The notes: generated by a model from the sequence alone, not told the origin. Positions 1-14,205 are shown, numbered from the stretch's first letter. The stretch: 64,000 bases of DNA from Avena insularis (GCA_023614405.1 CM042684.1:208574941-208638940), one strand, 5' to 3'. A program made the numbers and translations.

Positions 1-960
1 CCGGTGAAACCGTGTAGGATATTGTCACACCTCTTGTGACCCAACATGGTTTTACATCATCCTATGACCTAAACAAACACAAAACAAGAGAGAGATACAT
101 CGGGCTACCCCTATCATAAGAAAGTCTAAGGGGGTAGACGATCTGAGGCTCGTAGGTCAGGGTTCCGTGGGAAACCGCGCACCGGGGCATTGGAATAGCT
201 CAAGAACTTGCATGTGGCCCTATCACATGCATGAAAGTGTGGTTCTATGTTGAAACATACAAAACCTAGTCCCTGGGTGCATGTGTCCCCCTTCGCAGGC
301 ATGCGCTGTAACCTAAAAGCGAACGTTTCAGACTTGTCTAAGGGGGAAACTCCCGTTCCGGTGAAGCCGAGTAGGATATTGTCACACCTCTTGTGACCCA
401 ACATGGTTTGACATCATTCTATGACCTAAACAAACACAAAATAAGAGAGAGTTACACCGGGCTACCCCTATCTTAAGAAAGTCTAGGGGGGTAGACGATC
501 TGAGGTTCAAGGTCAGGTCTGGGAAACCGTCTTTGTAGGGTATCGGAACATCTCAAGAACTTGCATGTGGCCCTAGCACATGCATGAAAGTGTGGTGCTA
601 TGTTGAAACATACAAAACCTAGTCCCCGGGTGCATGCGTCCCCCTTCGAAGGCATGTGCTCTAACGTAAAAGCAAAGGTTCTGGACTCGTCTAAGGGGGA
701 AAGTCCCCATTCCAGTGAAATCGGGTAGGATATTTCCACACCTCTTATGACCCACCATGGTTTTACATCATCTTGTGACCTAAACAAACACAAAACAAGA
801 GAGATACACCAGACTACCCCTATCATTAGAAAGTCTAGGTGGGCAGACGATCCGAGGACCGTAGGTTAGGGTTCCGCCGGAAAACATGCTCCGAGGCATC
901 GGAACAGCTCAAGAACTGGCATGTGGCCCTAGCAGATGCTTGAAAGTGTGGTGCTATGCT

Positions 961-1549
961 GAAACGAGTACGGAATTTCGAGACGATCTTTTTGATAGGT
1001 TAAAGATTTTTTCCGACATCGTATGCAAAAGTTATAGACGTTTTACCATCCCATGACCAAGTTTTGCAAAATATATCGAAATTCAAGTTTTTCAATTTTA
1101 TCTAGATCTATACCCTAAAATCTAACTACAACTCAAAGGAATTATTTTTTTGAAGTTTCTATCATTCTTGTTTATTTTTTACAAAACTGAAAAGGCGATC
1201 AACAGGGGGGTGGGATCTGTTTTTCCCCCCTATATGCTTGTTCTATTCCGCATACACCTATATGCGCCACAGAAACATCACTTTCTGTGGTGCATATGTA
1301 CATATGCACCACAGAAGTTTCTCCCCCCTTTTTTTGCTGCTTGGTCTCATCAACCTTCTGTGGCGCATACGTCTATATGCGCCATAGAAGTCCACACTTC
1401 TGTGGCGCATATTTTCGTGTGCACCACTGAAGTGCCAAACTTCCGTGGCGCATTTTTTCTAGTGCGCCACTGATATATATCTGTGGCGCATGGTTTTACA
1501 TATGCGCCACTGAATATCTTGTCTACATATAAGCTGTTTCCTAGTAGTG
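961..1549 (+). mobile_element. D-unit 1, CACTA-type right terminus
   Basis: Begins where the monomer changes from GAAACATACAAAACC to GAAACGAGTACGGAATTTCG and ends in TTTCCTAGTAGTG, the reverse complement of a CACTACTAGGAAA-type CACTA terminus. The last ~300 bp carry facing copies of TGTGGCGCAT and ATGCGCCACA, the arrangement expected of CACTA subterminal repeats. The host monomer resumes with TTCTAGATTCG. Confidence 0.75.
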
Positions 1550-2898
1550 TTCTAGATTCGTCTAAGGGGGAACTCCCTGTTCCGGTAAAACCGTGTAGGA
1601 TATTGTCACACCTCTTGTGACCCAACATGGTTTTACATCATCCTATGACCTAAAAAACACAAAACAAGAGAGAGCTACATCGGGCTACCCCTATCAGAAG
1701 AAAGTCTAGGGGGGAGACGATTTGAGGCCCGTAGGTCAGGGTTCCGTAGGAAACCGCGCTCCGGGGCATTGGAACAGCTCAAGAACTTGCATGTGTCGCT
1801 AGCACATGCATGAAAGTTTGGTTCTATGTTGAAACATACAAAACCTAGTCCTCGGATGCATGTGTCCCCCTTCGCAGGCATGCGCTGTAACCTAAAAGAA
1901 AACATTTCAGACTCGTCTACCGGGGAAACTCCCCGTTCCGGTGAAGCCGGGTAGGATATTGTCACAGCTCTTGTGACCCAACATGGTTTGATATCATCCT
2001 ATGACCTAAACAAACACAAAACAAGAGAGAGTTACACCGGGCTACCCCTATCAGAAAAAAGTCTAGGGGGTAGACGATCTGAGGCCCGAAGGTCAGGGTT
2101 CCGTGGGAAACCGTGCTCTAGGGCATCGGAACATCTCAAGAACTTGCATGTGGCCCTAGCACATGCATGAAAGTGTGGTGCTATGTTGAAACATACAAAA
2201 CCTAGTCCCCGGGTGCATGCGTCCCCCTTCGCAGGCATGCGCTCTAACGTAAAAGCAAAGGTTCTGGACTCGTCTAAGGGGAAAGTCCCCATTCCGGTGA
2301 AATCGGGTAGGATATTTCCACACCTCTTGTGACCCAACATGGTTTTACATCATCCTATGACCTAACAAACACAAAACAAGAGAGATACACCGGACTACCC
2401 CTATCATAATAAAGTCTAGGTGGGTAGACGATCCGAGGACCGTAGGTCAGGGTTCAGGGGGAAACCTTGCTCCGGGGCATCGAAACAGCTCAAGGACTTG
2501 CATGTGGCCCTTGCACATGCATGAAATTGTGGTGCTATGCTGAAACATACAAAATCTTGTACCCAGGTGCATGTGTCCCCCTTCCTAGGCATGCGCTATA
2601 ACCTAAAAGCGAAGGTTCTGGACTCGTCTAAGGGGGAACCTCCCCATTCCGGTGAAACCGGGTAGGATATTCTCACACCTCTTGTGACCCAACATGGTAT
2701 TACATCATCCTATGACCTAATCAAACACAAAATAAGAGAGAGCTACACCGGGCTACCCCTATCTGAAGAAATTTTAGGGGGTAGATGATCCGAGGCCCAC
2801 ATGTTAGGGTTCCGCTGGAAAACGCGCTCCGAGGCATCGAAACAGCTCAAGAACTTGCATGTGGCCCTAGTAGATGCATGAAAGTGTGGTGCTATGTT

Positions 2899-3529
2899 GA
2901 AACGAGTAGGGAATTTCGAGACGATCATTTTGATAGGTTAAAGATTTTTTCCGACATCGTATGCAAAAGTTATAGCCGTTTTACCGTGCCATGACCTATT
3001 TTTGCAAAATATATCGAAATTCATGTTTTTCAATTTTGTCTAGATCTATATACCCTAAAATCTAACTACAACTCAAAGGAATTATTTTTTTGAAGTTTCT
3101 ATCATTTTTGTTTATTTTTTACAAAACTAAAAAGGCGATCCACGAGGGGGTGGGATCTGTTTTCCCCCCCTATATGCTTGTTCTGTTGCGCATACACCTA
3201 TATGCGCCACAGAAAGATCACTTTCTGTGGCACATATGGACATATGCGCCACAGAAGTTTCTCCCCCCTTTTTTTGCTGCTTGGACTCATCAACCTTCTG
3301 TGGCGCATACGTCTATATGCGCCACAAAAGTTTGGCACTTCAGTGGCGCACACAAAAATATGCGCCACAGAAGTATGGCGGATGGCGCATATTGGTTTCG
3401 TGCACCACTGAAGTGCCAAACTTCTGTGGCGCATTTTTCTAGTGCGCCACTGATATATATCTGTGGCGCATGGTTTTACATATGCACCACTGAATATCTT
3501 GTCTACCTATAAGTTCTTTCCTAGTAGTG
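2899..3529 (+). mobile_element. D-unit 2, CACTA-type right terminus
   Basis: Full-length D-unit (631 bp) at the end of a four-monomer unit. Order: AT-rich leader with a TTTTGATAGGTTAAAGAT segment, a G-run/C-run pair flanking ATCTGTTTT, palindromic TGTGGCGCAT motifs, then TTTCCTAGTAGTG. It is almost identical in its first half to D-unit 3. Confidence 0.75.
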
Positions 3530-4165
3530 TTCTAGACTCGTCTAAGGGGGAACTCCCTGTTCCGGTGAAACCGTGTAGGATATTGTCACACCTCTTGTGA
3601 CCCAACATGGTTTTACATCATCCTATGACCTAACAAACACAAAACAAGAGAGATACACCGGACTACCCCTATCATAATAAAGTCTAGGTGGGTAGACGAT
3701 CCGAGGACCGTAGGTCAGGGTTCAGGGGGAAACCTTGCTCCGGGGCATCGAAACAGCTCAAGGACTTGCATGTGGCCCTTGCACATGCATGAAATTGTGG
3801 TGCTATGCTGAAACATACAAAATCTTGTACCCAGGTGCATGTGTCCCCCTTCCTAGGCATGCGCTGTAACCTAAAAGCGAAGGTTCTGGACTCGTCTAAG
3901 GGGGAACCTCCCCATTCCGGTGAAACCGGGTAGGATATCTCACACCTCTTGTGACCCAACATGGTATTACATCATCCTATGACCTAATCAAACACAAAAT
4001 AAGAGAGAGCTACACCGGGCTACCCCTATCTGAAGAAATTTTAGGGGGTAGATGATCCGAGGCCCACATGTTAGGGTTCCGCTGGAAAACGCGCTCCGAG
4101 GCATCGAAACAGCTCAAGAACTTGCATGTGGCCCTAGTAGATGCATGAAAGTGTGGTGCTATGTT

Positions 4166-4776
4166 GAAACGAGTAGGGAATTTCGAGACGATCATTTTGA
4201 TAGGTTAAAGATTTTTTCCGACATCGTATGCAAAAGTTATAGCCGTTTTACCGTGCCATGACCTATTTTTGCAAAATATATCGAAATTCATGTTTTTCAA
4301 TTTTGTCTAGATCTATATACCCTAAAATCTAACTACAACTCAAAGGAATTATTTTTTTGAAGTTTCTATCATTTTTGTTTATTTTTTACAAAACTAAAAA
4401 GGCGATCCACGAGGGGGTGGGATCTGTTTTCCCCCCCTATATGCTTGTTACATTAGCATACACCTATATGCCACGGAAGATCACTACATGTGGCGCATAT
4501 GTCCATATGCGCCACAGAAGTTTCTCCCCCTTTTTTTGCTGCATGGTCTCATCAACCTTCTGTGGCGCATACGTCTATATGCGCCACAAAAGTTTGGCAC
4601 TTCAGTGGCGCACACGAAAATACTTCTGTGGCGCATATTGGTTTCGTGCGCCACTGAAGTGCCAAACTTCTGTGGCGCATTTTTTCTAGTGCGCCACTGA
4701 TATATATCTGTGGCGCATGGTTTTACATATGCACCACTGAATATCTTGTCTACCTATAAGTTCTTTCCTAGTAGTG
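4166..4776 (+). mobile_element. D-unit 3, CACTA-type right terminus
   Basis: Near copy of D-unit 2, offset by 1,267 bp. It has small deletions in the subterminal block around 4450-4480 and 4615-4625 that remove or shorten some GCGCCAC motifs. The terminus TTTCCTAGTAGTG is intact. Confidence 0.75.
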
Positions 4777-6129
4777 TTCTAGACTCGTCTAAGGGGGAAC
4801 TCCCTGTTCCGGTGAAACCGTGTAGGATATTGTCACACCTCTTGTGACCCAACATGGTTTTACATCATCCTATGACCTAAACAAACAGAAAACAAGAGAG
4901 AGCTACATCGGGCTACCCCTATCAGAAGAAAGTCTAGGGGGGTAGACGATCTGAGGCTCGTAGGTCAGGGTTCCGTGGGAAACCACGCTCCGGGGCATTG
5001 GAACAGCTCAAGAACTTGCATGTGTCCCTAGCACATGCATGAAAGTGTGGTTCTATGTCGAAACATACAAAACCTAGTCCCCGGATGCATGTGTCCCCCT
5101 TCGCAGGCATGCGTTGTAACCTAAAAGCGAATGTTTCAGACTCGTCTAACAGGGAAACTCCCTGTTCCGGTGAAGCCGGGTAGGATATTGTCATAGCTCT
5201 TGTGACCCAACATGGTTTAACATCATTGTATGACCTAAACAAACACAAAACAAGAGAGAGTTACACCGGGCTACCCCTATCAGAAAAAAGTCTAGGGGGT
5301 AGACGATCTGAGGCCCGAAGGTCAGGGTTCCGTGGGAAACCGTGCTCTAGGGCATCGGAACATCTCAAGAACTTGCATGTGGCCCTAGCACATGCATAAA
5401 CGTGTGGTGCTAGGTTGAAACATACAAAACCTAGTCCCCAGGTGCATGCGTCCCCCTTCGTAGGCATGCGCTCTAACGTAAAAGCAAAGGTTCTCGACTC
5501 GTCTAAGGGGGAAAGTCCCCATTCCGGTGAAATCGGGTAGGATATCTCCACACCTCTTGTGATCCACCATGGGTTTACATCATCATGTGACCTAAATAAA
5601 CACAAAACAAGAGAGTTACACCAGACTACCCCTATCATAAGAAAGTCTAGGTGGGTAGACGATCCGAGGACCGTAGGTCAGGGTTCAGCGGGAAACCGCG
5701 CTCCGGGGCATCGAAATAGCTCAAGGACTTGCATGTGGCCCTTGCACATGCATGAAATTGTGGTGCTATGCTGAAACATACAAAATCTTGTACCCAGGTG
5801 CATGTGCCCCCCTTCCCAGGCATGCGTTGTAACCTAAAAGCGAAGGTTCTGGACTCGTCTAAGGGGGAACCTCCCCATTCTGGTGAAACCGGGTAGGATA
5901 TTCTCACACCTCTTGTGACCCAACATGGTATTACATCATCCTATGACCTAACCAAACACAAAACAAGAGAGAGCTACACCGGGCTACCCCTATCAGAATA
6001 AATTCTAGGGGGTGGACGATCCGAGGCCCGCAGATTAGGGTTCCACCGGAAAACGCGCTCCGAGGCATCGGAACCGCTCAAGAACTTGCATGTGGCCCTA
6101 TCAGATGCATGAAAGCGTGGTTCTATGTT

Positions 6130-6738
6130 GAAACGAGTAGGGAATTTCGAGACGATCATTTTGATAGGTTACCGATTTATTGCCGACATCGTATGCAAAA
6201 GTTATAGCCGTTTTACCGTGCCATGACCTATTTTAGCAAAATATATCGAAATTCATGTTTTTCAATTTTGTCTAGATCTATACCCTAAAATCTAACTACA
6301 ACTCAAAGGAATAATTTTTTATGAAGTTTCTATCATTTTTGTTTATTTTTTACAAAATCGAAAAGGCGATCCACAGGGGGGGTGGGATCTGTTTTTCCCT
6401 CCTATATGCTTGTTCTGTGGCGCATACACCTATATGCGCCACAGAAACATCACTTTCTATGGCGCATATGTCCATATGCGCCACAGAAGTTTCTCCCCCT
6501 TTTTTTGCTGCATGGTCTCATCAACCTTCTGTGGCGCATACGTCTATATGCGCCACAAAAGTTTGGCACTTGGCGCGCCTGCAATACTTATGGCGCATAT
6601 TGGTTTCGTGCGCCACTGAAGTGCCAAACTTCTGTGGCGCATTTTTTCTAGTGCGCCACTGATATATATCTTTGGCGCATGGTTTTACATATGCGCCACT
6701 AAATATCTTGCCTACCTATAAGCTATTTCCTAGTAGTG
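6130..6738 (+). mobile_element. D-unit 4, CACTA-type right terminus
   Basis: Same organisation as the other D-units. A local rearrangement near 6570 replaces a stretch of the subterminal block and leaves GGCGCGCC. The terminus TTTCCTAGTAGTG is intact and is followed by the m1-type monomer. Confidence 0.75.
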
Positions 6739-7731
6739 TTCTAGACTCGTCTAAGGGGGAACTCCCTGTTCCGGTGAAACCGTGTAGGATATTGTCACAC
6801 CTCTTGTGACCCAACATGGTTTTACATCATCCTATGACCTAAACAAACACAAAACAAGAGAGAGCTACATCGGGCTACCCCTATCCGAAGAAAGTCTAGG
6901 GGGTAGACGATTTGAGGCCCGAAGGTCAGGGTTCCGTGCGAAATCGTGCTCTAGGGCATCGGAACATCTCAAGAACTTGCATGTGGCCCTAGCACATGCA
7001 TGAAAGTGTGGTGCTATGTTGAAACATACAAAACCTAGTCCCTGGGTGCATGCGTCCCGCTTCGCAAGCATGCGCTCTAACGTAAAAGCAAAGGTTCTCG
7101 ACTCGTCTAAGGGGAAAGTCCCCATTCCGGTGAAATCGGGTAGGATATTTCCACACCTCCTATGACCCACCGTGGTTTTACATCATCCTATGACCTAAAC
7201 AAACACAAAACAAGAGAGTTACACCGGACTACCCCTATCATAAGAAAGTCTAGGTGGGTAGATGATCCGAGGACCGTAGGTCAGGGTTCAGCGGGAAACT
7301 GCGCTCTGGGGCATCGGAATAGCTCAAGGACTTGCATGTGGCCCTTGCACATGCATGAAAGTGTGGTCCTATGCTGAAACATAAAAAATCTTGTACCCAG
7401 GTGCATGTGTCCCCCTTCCCAGGCATGCGCTGTAACCTAAAAGCGAAGGTTCTAGACTCGTGTAAGGGGGAACCTCCCCATTCCGGTGAAACCGGGTAGG
7501 ATATTCACACACCTCTTGTGACCCAACATGGTATTACATCATCCTATGACCTAACCAAACACATAACAAGAGAGAGCTACACCGGGCTACCCCTATCAGA
7601 AGAAATTCTAGGGGTAGACGATCTGAGGCCCGTAGGTTTAGGTTCCGCAGGAAAATGCGCTCCGAGGCATCGGAACAGCTCAAAAACTTGCATGTGGCCC
7701 TAGCAGATGCATGAAAGTGTGGTGCTATGAT

Positions 7732-8305
7732 GAAACGAGTAGGGGATTTCGAGTCGATCATTTTGATAGGTTAAAGATTTTTTTCCGACATCGTATGCAA
7801 AAATTATAGCCGTTTTACCGTGCCATGACCTATTTTTGCAAAATATATCGAAATTCATGTTTTTCAATTTTGTCTAGATCTATACCCTAAAATCTAACTA
7901 CAACTCAAAGGAATATTTTTTTTGAAGATTCTATCATTTTTGTTTATTTTTTACAAAACTTAAATAGGCGATCCACGAGGGGGGGGGTCTATTTTTCCCC
8001 CCTATATGCTTGTTCTGTGGTGCATACACCTATATGCGCCACAGAAACATCACTTTCTCTGGTGCATATGGACATATGCGCCACAGAAGTTTCTTCCCCA
8101 TTTTGCTGCTTGGTCTCATCAACCTTCTATGGCGCATACGTTTATATGCGTCACAGAAGTTTGGCACTTAAGTGGCGCAAACGAAAATATGCGCCGCGCC
8201 ACAGAAGTTTGGCACTTCAGTTGCGCGCACGAAACCAATATGCGCATGGTTTTACATATGCCCCATTGAATATATTGTCTACCTATAAGCTGTTTCCTCG
8301 TAGTG
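7732..8305 (+). mobile_element. D-unit 5, CACTA-type right terminus, mutated and shortened
   Basis: The subterminal block is shortened on its right side: the motif pair just before the final ATGGTTTTACATATGC segment is missing. The terminus reads TTTCCTCGTAGTG, one substitution from the other copies. It closes a three-monomer unit. Confidence 0.7.
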
Positions 8306-9656
8306 TTCTAGACTCGTCTAAGGGGGAACTCCCTGTTCCGGTGAAACTGTGTAGGATATTGTCACACCTTTTGTGACCCAACATGGTTTTACATCATACT
8401 ATGACCTAAACAAACACAAAACAAGAGAGAGCTACATAAGGCTACCCCTATCAAAAGAAAGTCTATGGGGGTAGACGATCTGAGGCTTCTAGGTCAGGGT
8501 TCCATGGGAAACCGCGCTCCGGGGCATTGGAACAGCTCAAGAACTTGCATGTGGCCCTAGCACATGCATGAAAGTGTGGTTCTATGTTGAAACATACAAA
8601 ACCTAGTCCCCGGGTGCATGTGTCCCCCTTCACAGGCATCGCTGTAACCTAAAAGCGAACGTTTCAGACTCGTCTAAGGGGAAAACTCCCTGTTCCGGTG
8701 AAGCTGGGTAGGATATTGTCACACCTCTTGTGACCCAACATGGTTTGACATCATCCTATGACCTAAACAAACACAAAACAAGAGAGAGTTACACCGGGCT
8801 ACCCCTATTAGAAGAAAGTCTAGGGGTAGACGATCTGAGGCCCGAAGGTCAGGGTTCCGTGGGAAACTGTGCTCTACGGCATCAGAACATCTCAAGAACT
8901 TGCATGTGGCCCTAACACATGCATGAAAGTGTGGTGCTATGTTGAAACATACAAAACCTAGTCCCCGGGTGCATGCGTCCTGCTTTGCAGGCATGCACTC
9001 TAACGTAAAAGCAAAGGTTCTAGACTCGTCTAAGGGGGAAAGTCCCCATTCTGGTGAAATCGGGTAGGATATTTCCACAGCTCTTGTGACCCACCGTGGT
9101 TTTACATCATCCTGTGACCTAAATAAACACAAAACAATAGAGTTACACCGAACTACCCTTATCATAAGAAAATCTAGGTGGGTAGACGATCCGAGGACCG
9201 TAGGTCAGGGTTTAGCGGGAAACTGCGCTCCAGGGCATCGGAACAACTCAAGGGCTTGCATGTGGCCCTTGCACATGCATGAAAGTGTGGTGCTATGCTG
9301 AAACATACAAAATCTTGTACCCAGGTGCATGTGTCCCCCTTCCCAGGCATGCGCTGTAACCTAAAAGCGAAGGTTCTAGACTCGTCTAAGGGGGAACCTC
9401 CCCATTCCGGTGAAACCGGGTAGGATATTCTCACACCTCTTGTGACCCAACATGGTATTACATCATCCTATGACCTAATCAAACACAAAACAAGACAGAG
9501 CTACACCGGACTACCCGTATCAGAAGAAATTCTAGGGGGTAGACGATCTGAGGCCCGCAGGTTAGGGTTCCGCCGGAAAATGCGCTCCGAGGCATCGGAA
9601 CAGCTCAAGAACTTGCATGTGGCCCTAGCAGATGCATGAAAGAGTGGTGTTATGAT

Positions 9657-10290
9657 GAAACAAATAGGGAATTTCGTGACGATCATTTTGATAGGTGAAA
9701 GATTTTTTTCCGACATCGTATACAAAAGTTATAGCCGATTTACCGTGCCATTAACTATTTTTGCAAAATATATCGAAATTCATGTTTTTCAATTTTGTCT
9801 AGATCTATAACCTAAAATATATCTACAACTCAAAGGAATTATTTTTTTGAAGTTTCTATCATTTTTGTTTATTTTTTACAAAACTGAAAAGGCGATCCAC
9901 GGGGGGGGGGGATCTGTTTTCCCCCCTATATGCTTGTTCTGTGGGGCATACTCCTATATGCGCCACAAAAACATCACTTTCTATGGCGCATATGTCCATA
10001 TGCGCCACAGAAGTTTCTCCCTCCTTTTTTGCTGCTTGGTCTCATCAACCTTCTGTGGCGCATACGTCTATATGCGCCAAACAAGTTTGGCACTTCAGTG
10101 GGGCACACGAAAATATGCGCCACACAAGTATGGATTTCTGTGGCGCATATTGGTTTCATGCGTGCCATTGAAGTGCCAAACTTCTGTGGCGCATTTTTTC
10201 TAGTGCGCTACTGATATATATCTGTGGCGCATGGTTTTGCATATGCGCCACTGAATATATTGTCTATCTATAAGCTGTTTCCTAGTAGTG
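9657..10290 (+). mobile_element. D-unit 6, CACTA-type right terminus
   Basis: Starts with GAAACAAATAGGG instead of GAAACGAGTAGGG and carries a long uninterrupted G-run near 9901-9910 opposite a C-run. The terminus TTTCCTAGTAGTG is intact. Confidence 0.75.
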
Positions 10291-11640
10291 TTCTAGACTC
10301 GTCTAAGGGGGAACTCCCTGTTCCGGTGAAACCGTGTAGGATATTGTCACACCTCTTGTGACCCAATATGGTTTTACATCATCCTATGACCTAAACAAAC
10401 AGAAAACAAGAGAGAGCTACATCGGGGTACCCCTATCAGAAGAAAGTCTAGGGGGTAGACGATCTGAGGCTTGTAGGTTAGGGTTCCATGGAAAACCGCG
10501 CTCCGGGGCATTAGAACGGCTCAAGAACTTGCATCTGGCCCTAGCACATGCATGAAAGTGTGGTTCTATGTTGAAACATACAAAACCTTGTCCCCGGGTG
10601 CATGTGTCCCCCTTCGCAGGCATGCGTTATAACCTAAAAGCGAACGTTTCAGACTCGTCTAAGGGGGAAACTCCCTGTTCCGGTGAAGCCGGGTAGGATA
10701 TTGTCACACCTCTTATGACCCAACATGGTTTGACATCATCCTATGACCTAAACAAACACAAAACAAGAGAGAGTTACAATGGGCTACCCCTATCAGAAGA
10801 AAGTCTAGGGGTAGACGATCTGAGGCCCGAAGGTCAGGGTTCCGTGGGAAACCGTGCTCTAGGGCATCAAAACATCTCAAGAACTTGCATGTGGCCCTAA
10901 CACTTGCATGAAAGTGTGGTGCTATGTTGAAACATACAAAACCTAGTCCCCGGGAGCATGCGTCCCCCTTTGCAGGCATGCGCTCTAACGTAAAAGCAAA
11001 GGTTCTAGACTCGTCTAAGGGGGAAAGTCCCCATTCCGGTGAAATCGGGTAGGATATTTCCACACCTCTTGTGACCCAACATTGTTTTACATCATCCTGT
11101 GACCTAAACAAACACAAAATAAGAGAGATACACCGGACTACCCCTATCATAAGAAAGTCTAGGTGGGTAGACGATCTGAGGACCGTAGGTCAGGGTTTAG
11201 CGGGAAACTGCGCTCCGAGGCATCGGAACAGCTCAAGGACTTGCATGTGGCCCTTGCACATGCATGAAAGTGTGGTGCTATGCTGAAACATATAAAATCT
11301 TTTACCCAGGTGCATGTGTCCCCCTTCCCAGGAATGCGCTGTAACGTAAAAGCGAAGGTTCTGGACTCGTCTAAGGGGGAACCTCCCATTCCGGTGAAAC
11401 CAGGTAGGCTATTCTCACACCTTTTGTGACTCAACATGGTATTACATCATCCTATGACCTAACCAAACACAAAACAAGAGAGAGCTACACCGGGGTACCC
11501 CTATCAGAAGAAATTCTAGGGGGTAGACGATCCGAGGCCCACAGGTTAGGGTTCCGCCGGAAAATGTGCTCCGAGGCATCGGAATAGCTCAAGAACTTTC
11601 ATGTGACCCTAGCAGATGCATGAAAGTGTGGTGCTATGTT

Positions 11641-12275
11641 CAAACGAGTAGGAAATTTCGAGACGATCATTTTGATAGGTTAAAGATTTTTTTCGACATC
11701 GTATGCAAAAGTTATAGCCGTTTTACCGTGCCATGACCTATTTTTGCAAAATATATCGAAATTCATGTTTTTCAATTTTGTCTAGATCTATACCATAAAA
11801 TCTAACTACAACTCAAAGGAATTATTTTTTTGAAGTTTCTATCATTTTTGTTTATTTTTTACAAAACTGAAAAGGCGATCCACGGGGGGGGGGGGATTTG
11901 TTTTCCCCCCTTTATGCTTGTTCTGTGGGGCATACACCTATATGCGCCACAGAAACATCACTTTCTATGGCGCATATGAACATATGCGCCACAGAAGTTT
12001 CTCCCTTCTTTTTTTGCTGCTTGGTCTCATCAACCTTCTGTGGCGCATACGTCTATATTCGCGAAAGAAGTTTGGCACTTTAGTGGCACACACGAAAATA
12101 TGCGCCACAGAAGTATGGATTTCTGTGGCGCATATTGGTTTCGTGCGTGCCATTGAAGTGCCAAACTTCTGTGGCGCATTTTTTCTAGTGTGCCACTGAT
12201 ATATATCTGTGGCGCATGGTTTTACATATGCGCCACTGAATATATTGTCTATCTATAAGTTGTTTCCTAGTAGTG
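11641..12275 (+). mobile_element. D-unit 7, CACTA-type right terminus
   Basis: Intact terminus. The monomer that follows has an expanded run of twelve G (12290-12303), a derived state shared only with the unit after D-unit 8. This marks the two as recent sisters. Confidence 0.75.
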
Positions 12276-12921
12276 TTCTAGACTCGTCTAAGGGGGGGGG
12301 GGGAACTCCCTGTTCCAGAGAAACCGTGTAGGATATTGTCACACCTCTTGTGACCCAACATGGTTTTACATCATCCTATGACCTAAACAAACACAAAACA
12401 AGAGAGAGCTACATCGGGCTACCCCTATCAGAAGGAAGTCTAGGGGGTAGACGATCTGAGGCTCGTAGGTTAGGGTTCCATGGGAAACCGCGCTCCAGGG
12501 CATTGGAACAGCTCAAGAACTTGCATGTGGCCCTAGCACATGCATGAAAGTGTGGTTCTCTGTTGAAACATACAAAACCTAGTCCCCGGGTGCATGTGTC
12601 CCCCTTCGCAGGCATGCGCTGTAACCTAAAAGCGAACGTTTCAGACTCGTCTAAGGGGGAAACTCCCTGTTCCGGTGAAGCCGGGTAGGATATTGTCACA
12701 CCTCTTGTGACCCAACATGGTTTGACATCATCCTATGACCTAAACAAACACAAAACAAGAGAGAGTTACACCGGGCTACCCCGATCAGAAGAAATTCTAG
12801 GGGGTAGACGATCCGAGGCACACAGGTTAGGGTTCCGCCGGAAAATGCGCTCCGAGGCATCAAAATAGCTCAAGAACTTTCATGTGGCCCTAGCAGATGC
12901 ATGAAAGTGTGGTGCTATGTT

Positions 12922-13559
12922 CAAACGAGTAGGAAATTTCGAGACGATCATTTTGATAGGTTAAAGATTTTTTTCGACATCGTATGCAAAAGTTATAGCC
13001 GTTTTACCGTGCCATGACCTATTTTTGCAAAATATATCGAAATTCATGTTTTTCAATTTTGTCTAGATCTATACCCTAAAATCTAACTACAACTCAAAGG
13101 AATTATTTTTTTGAAGTTTCTATCATTTTTGTTTATTTTTTACAAAACTGAAAAGGCGATCCACGGGGGGAGGGGGGGATCTGTTTTTCCCCCCTATATG
13201 CTTGTTCTGTGGGGCATACTCCTATATGCGCCACAGAAACATCACTTTCTCTGGCGCATATGAACATATGCGCCACAGAAGTTTCTCCCTTCTTTTTTTG
13301 ATGCTTGGTCTCATCAACCTTCTGTGGCGCATACGTCTATATTCGCCAAACAAGTTTGGCACTTTAGTGGCACACACGAAAATATGCGCCACAGAAGTAT
13401 GGATTTCTGTGGCGCATATTGGTTTCGTTCGTGCCATTGAAGTGCCAAACTTCTGTGGCGCATTTTTTCTAGTGTGCCACTGATATATATCTGTGGCGCA
13501 TGGTTTTACATATGCGCCACTGAATATATTGTCTATCTATAAGCTGTTTCCTAGTAGTG
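12922..13559 (+). mobile_element. D-unit 8, CACTA-type right terminus
   Basis: Sister of D-unit 7: it shares ATATTCGCCAAA-type changes in the subterminal block and the following twelve-G run. Terminus intact. Confidence 0.75.
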
Positions 13560-14205
13560 TTCTAGACTCGTCTAAGGGGGGGGGGGGAACTCCCTGTTCT
13601 AGAGAAACCGTGTAGGATATTGTCACACCTCTTGTGACCCAACATGGTTTTACATCATCCTATGACCTAAACAAACACAAAACAAGAGAGAGCTACATCG
13701 GTCTACCCCTACCAGAAGGAAGTCTAGGGGGTAAACGAATTGAGGCTCGTAGGTTAGGTTTCCATGGGAAACCGCGCTCCAGGGCATTGGAACAGCTCAA
13801 GAACTTGCATGTGGCCCTAGCACATGCATGAAAGTGTGGTTCTCTGTTGAAACATACAAAACCTAGTCCCCGGGTGCATGTGTCCCCCTTCCCAGGCATG
13901 CGCTGTAACCTAAAAGCGAACGTTTCAGACTCGTCTAAGGGGGAAACTCCCTGTTCCGGTGAAGCCGGGTAGGATATTGTCACACCTCTTGTGACCCAAC
14001 ATGGTTTGACATCATCCTATGACCTAAACAAACACAAAACAAGTGAGAGTTACACCGGGCTACCCCGATCAGAAGAAATTCTAGGGGGTAGACGATCCGA
14101 GGCACACAGGTTAGGGTTCCGCCGGAAAATGCGCTCCGAGGCATCGGAATAGCTCAAGAACTTTCATGTGGCCCTAGCAGATGCATGAAAGTGTGGTGCT
14201 ATGTT

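Larger units (their letters stand above)
2320..4853. repeat. Recent tandem duplication of a ~1,267-bp unit within satellite A
   Basis: Positions ~2320-3586 recur at ~3587-4853 with very few differences; for example, identical sequence encodes the same 61- and 69-residue frames 1,267 bp apart. The second copy has a one-base deletion near 3936 and small losses in its D-unit. Its left edge is an m1/m3 hybrid monomer, as expected from unequal exchange. Confidence 0.8.

Noticed and set aside
1230..1510. CRISPR-like look of regularly repeated palindromes
   Set aside because: The spacers are themselves repeats, the motif is a facing inverted pair, and the surroundings are plant retroelements.
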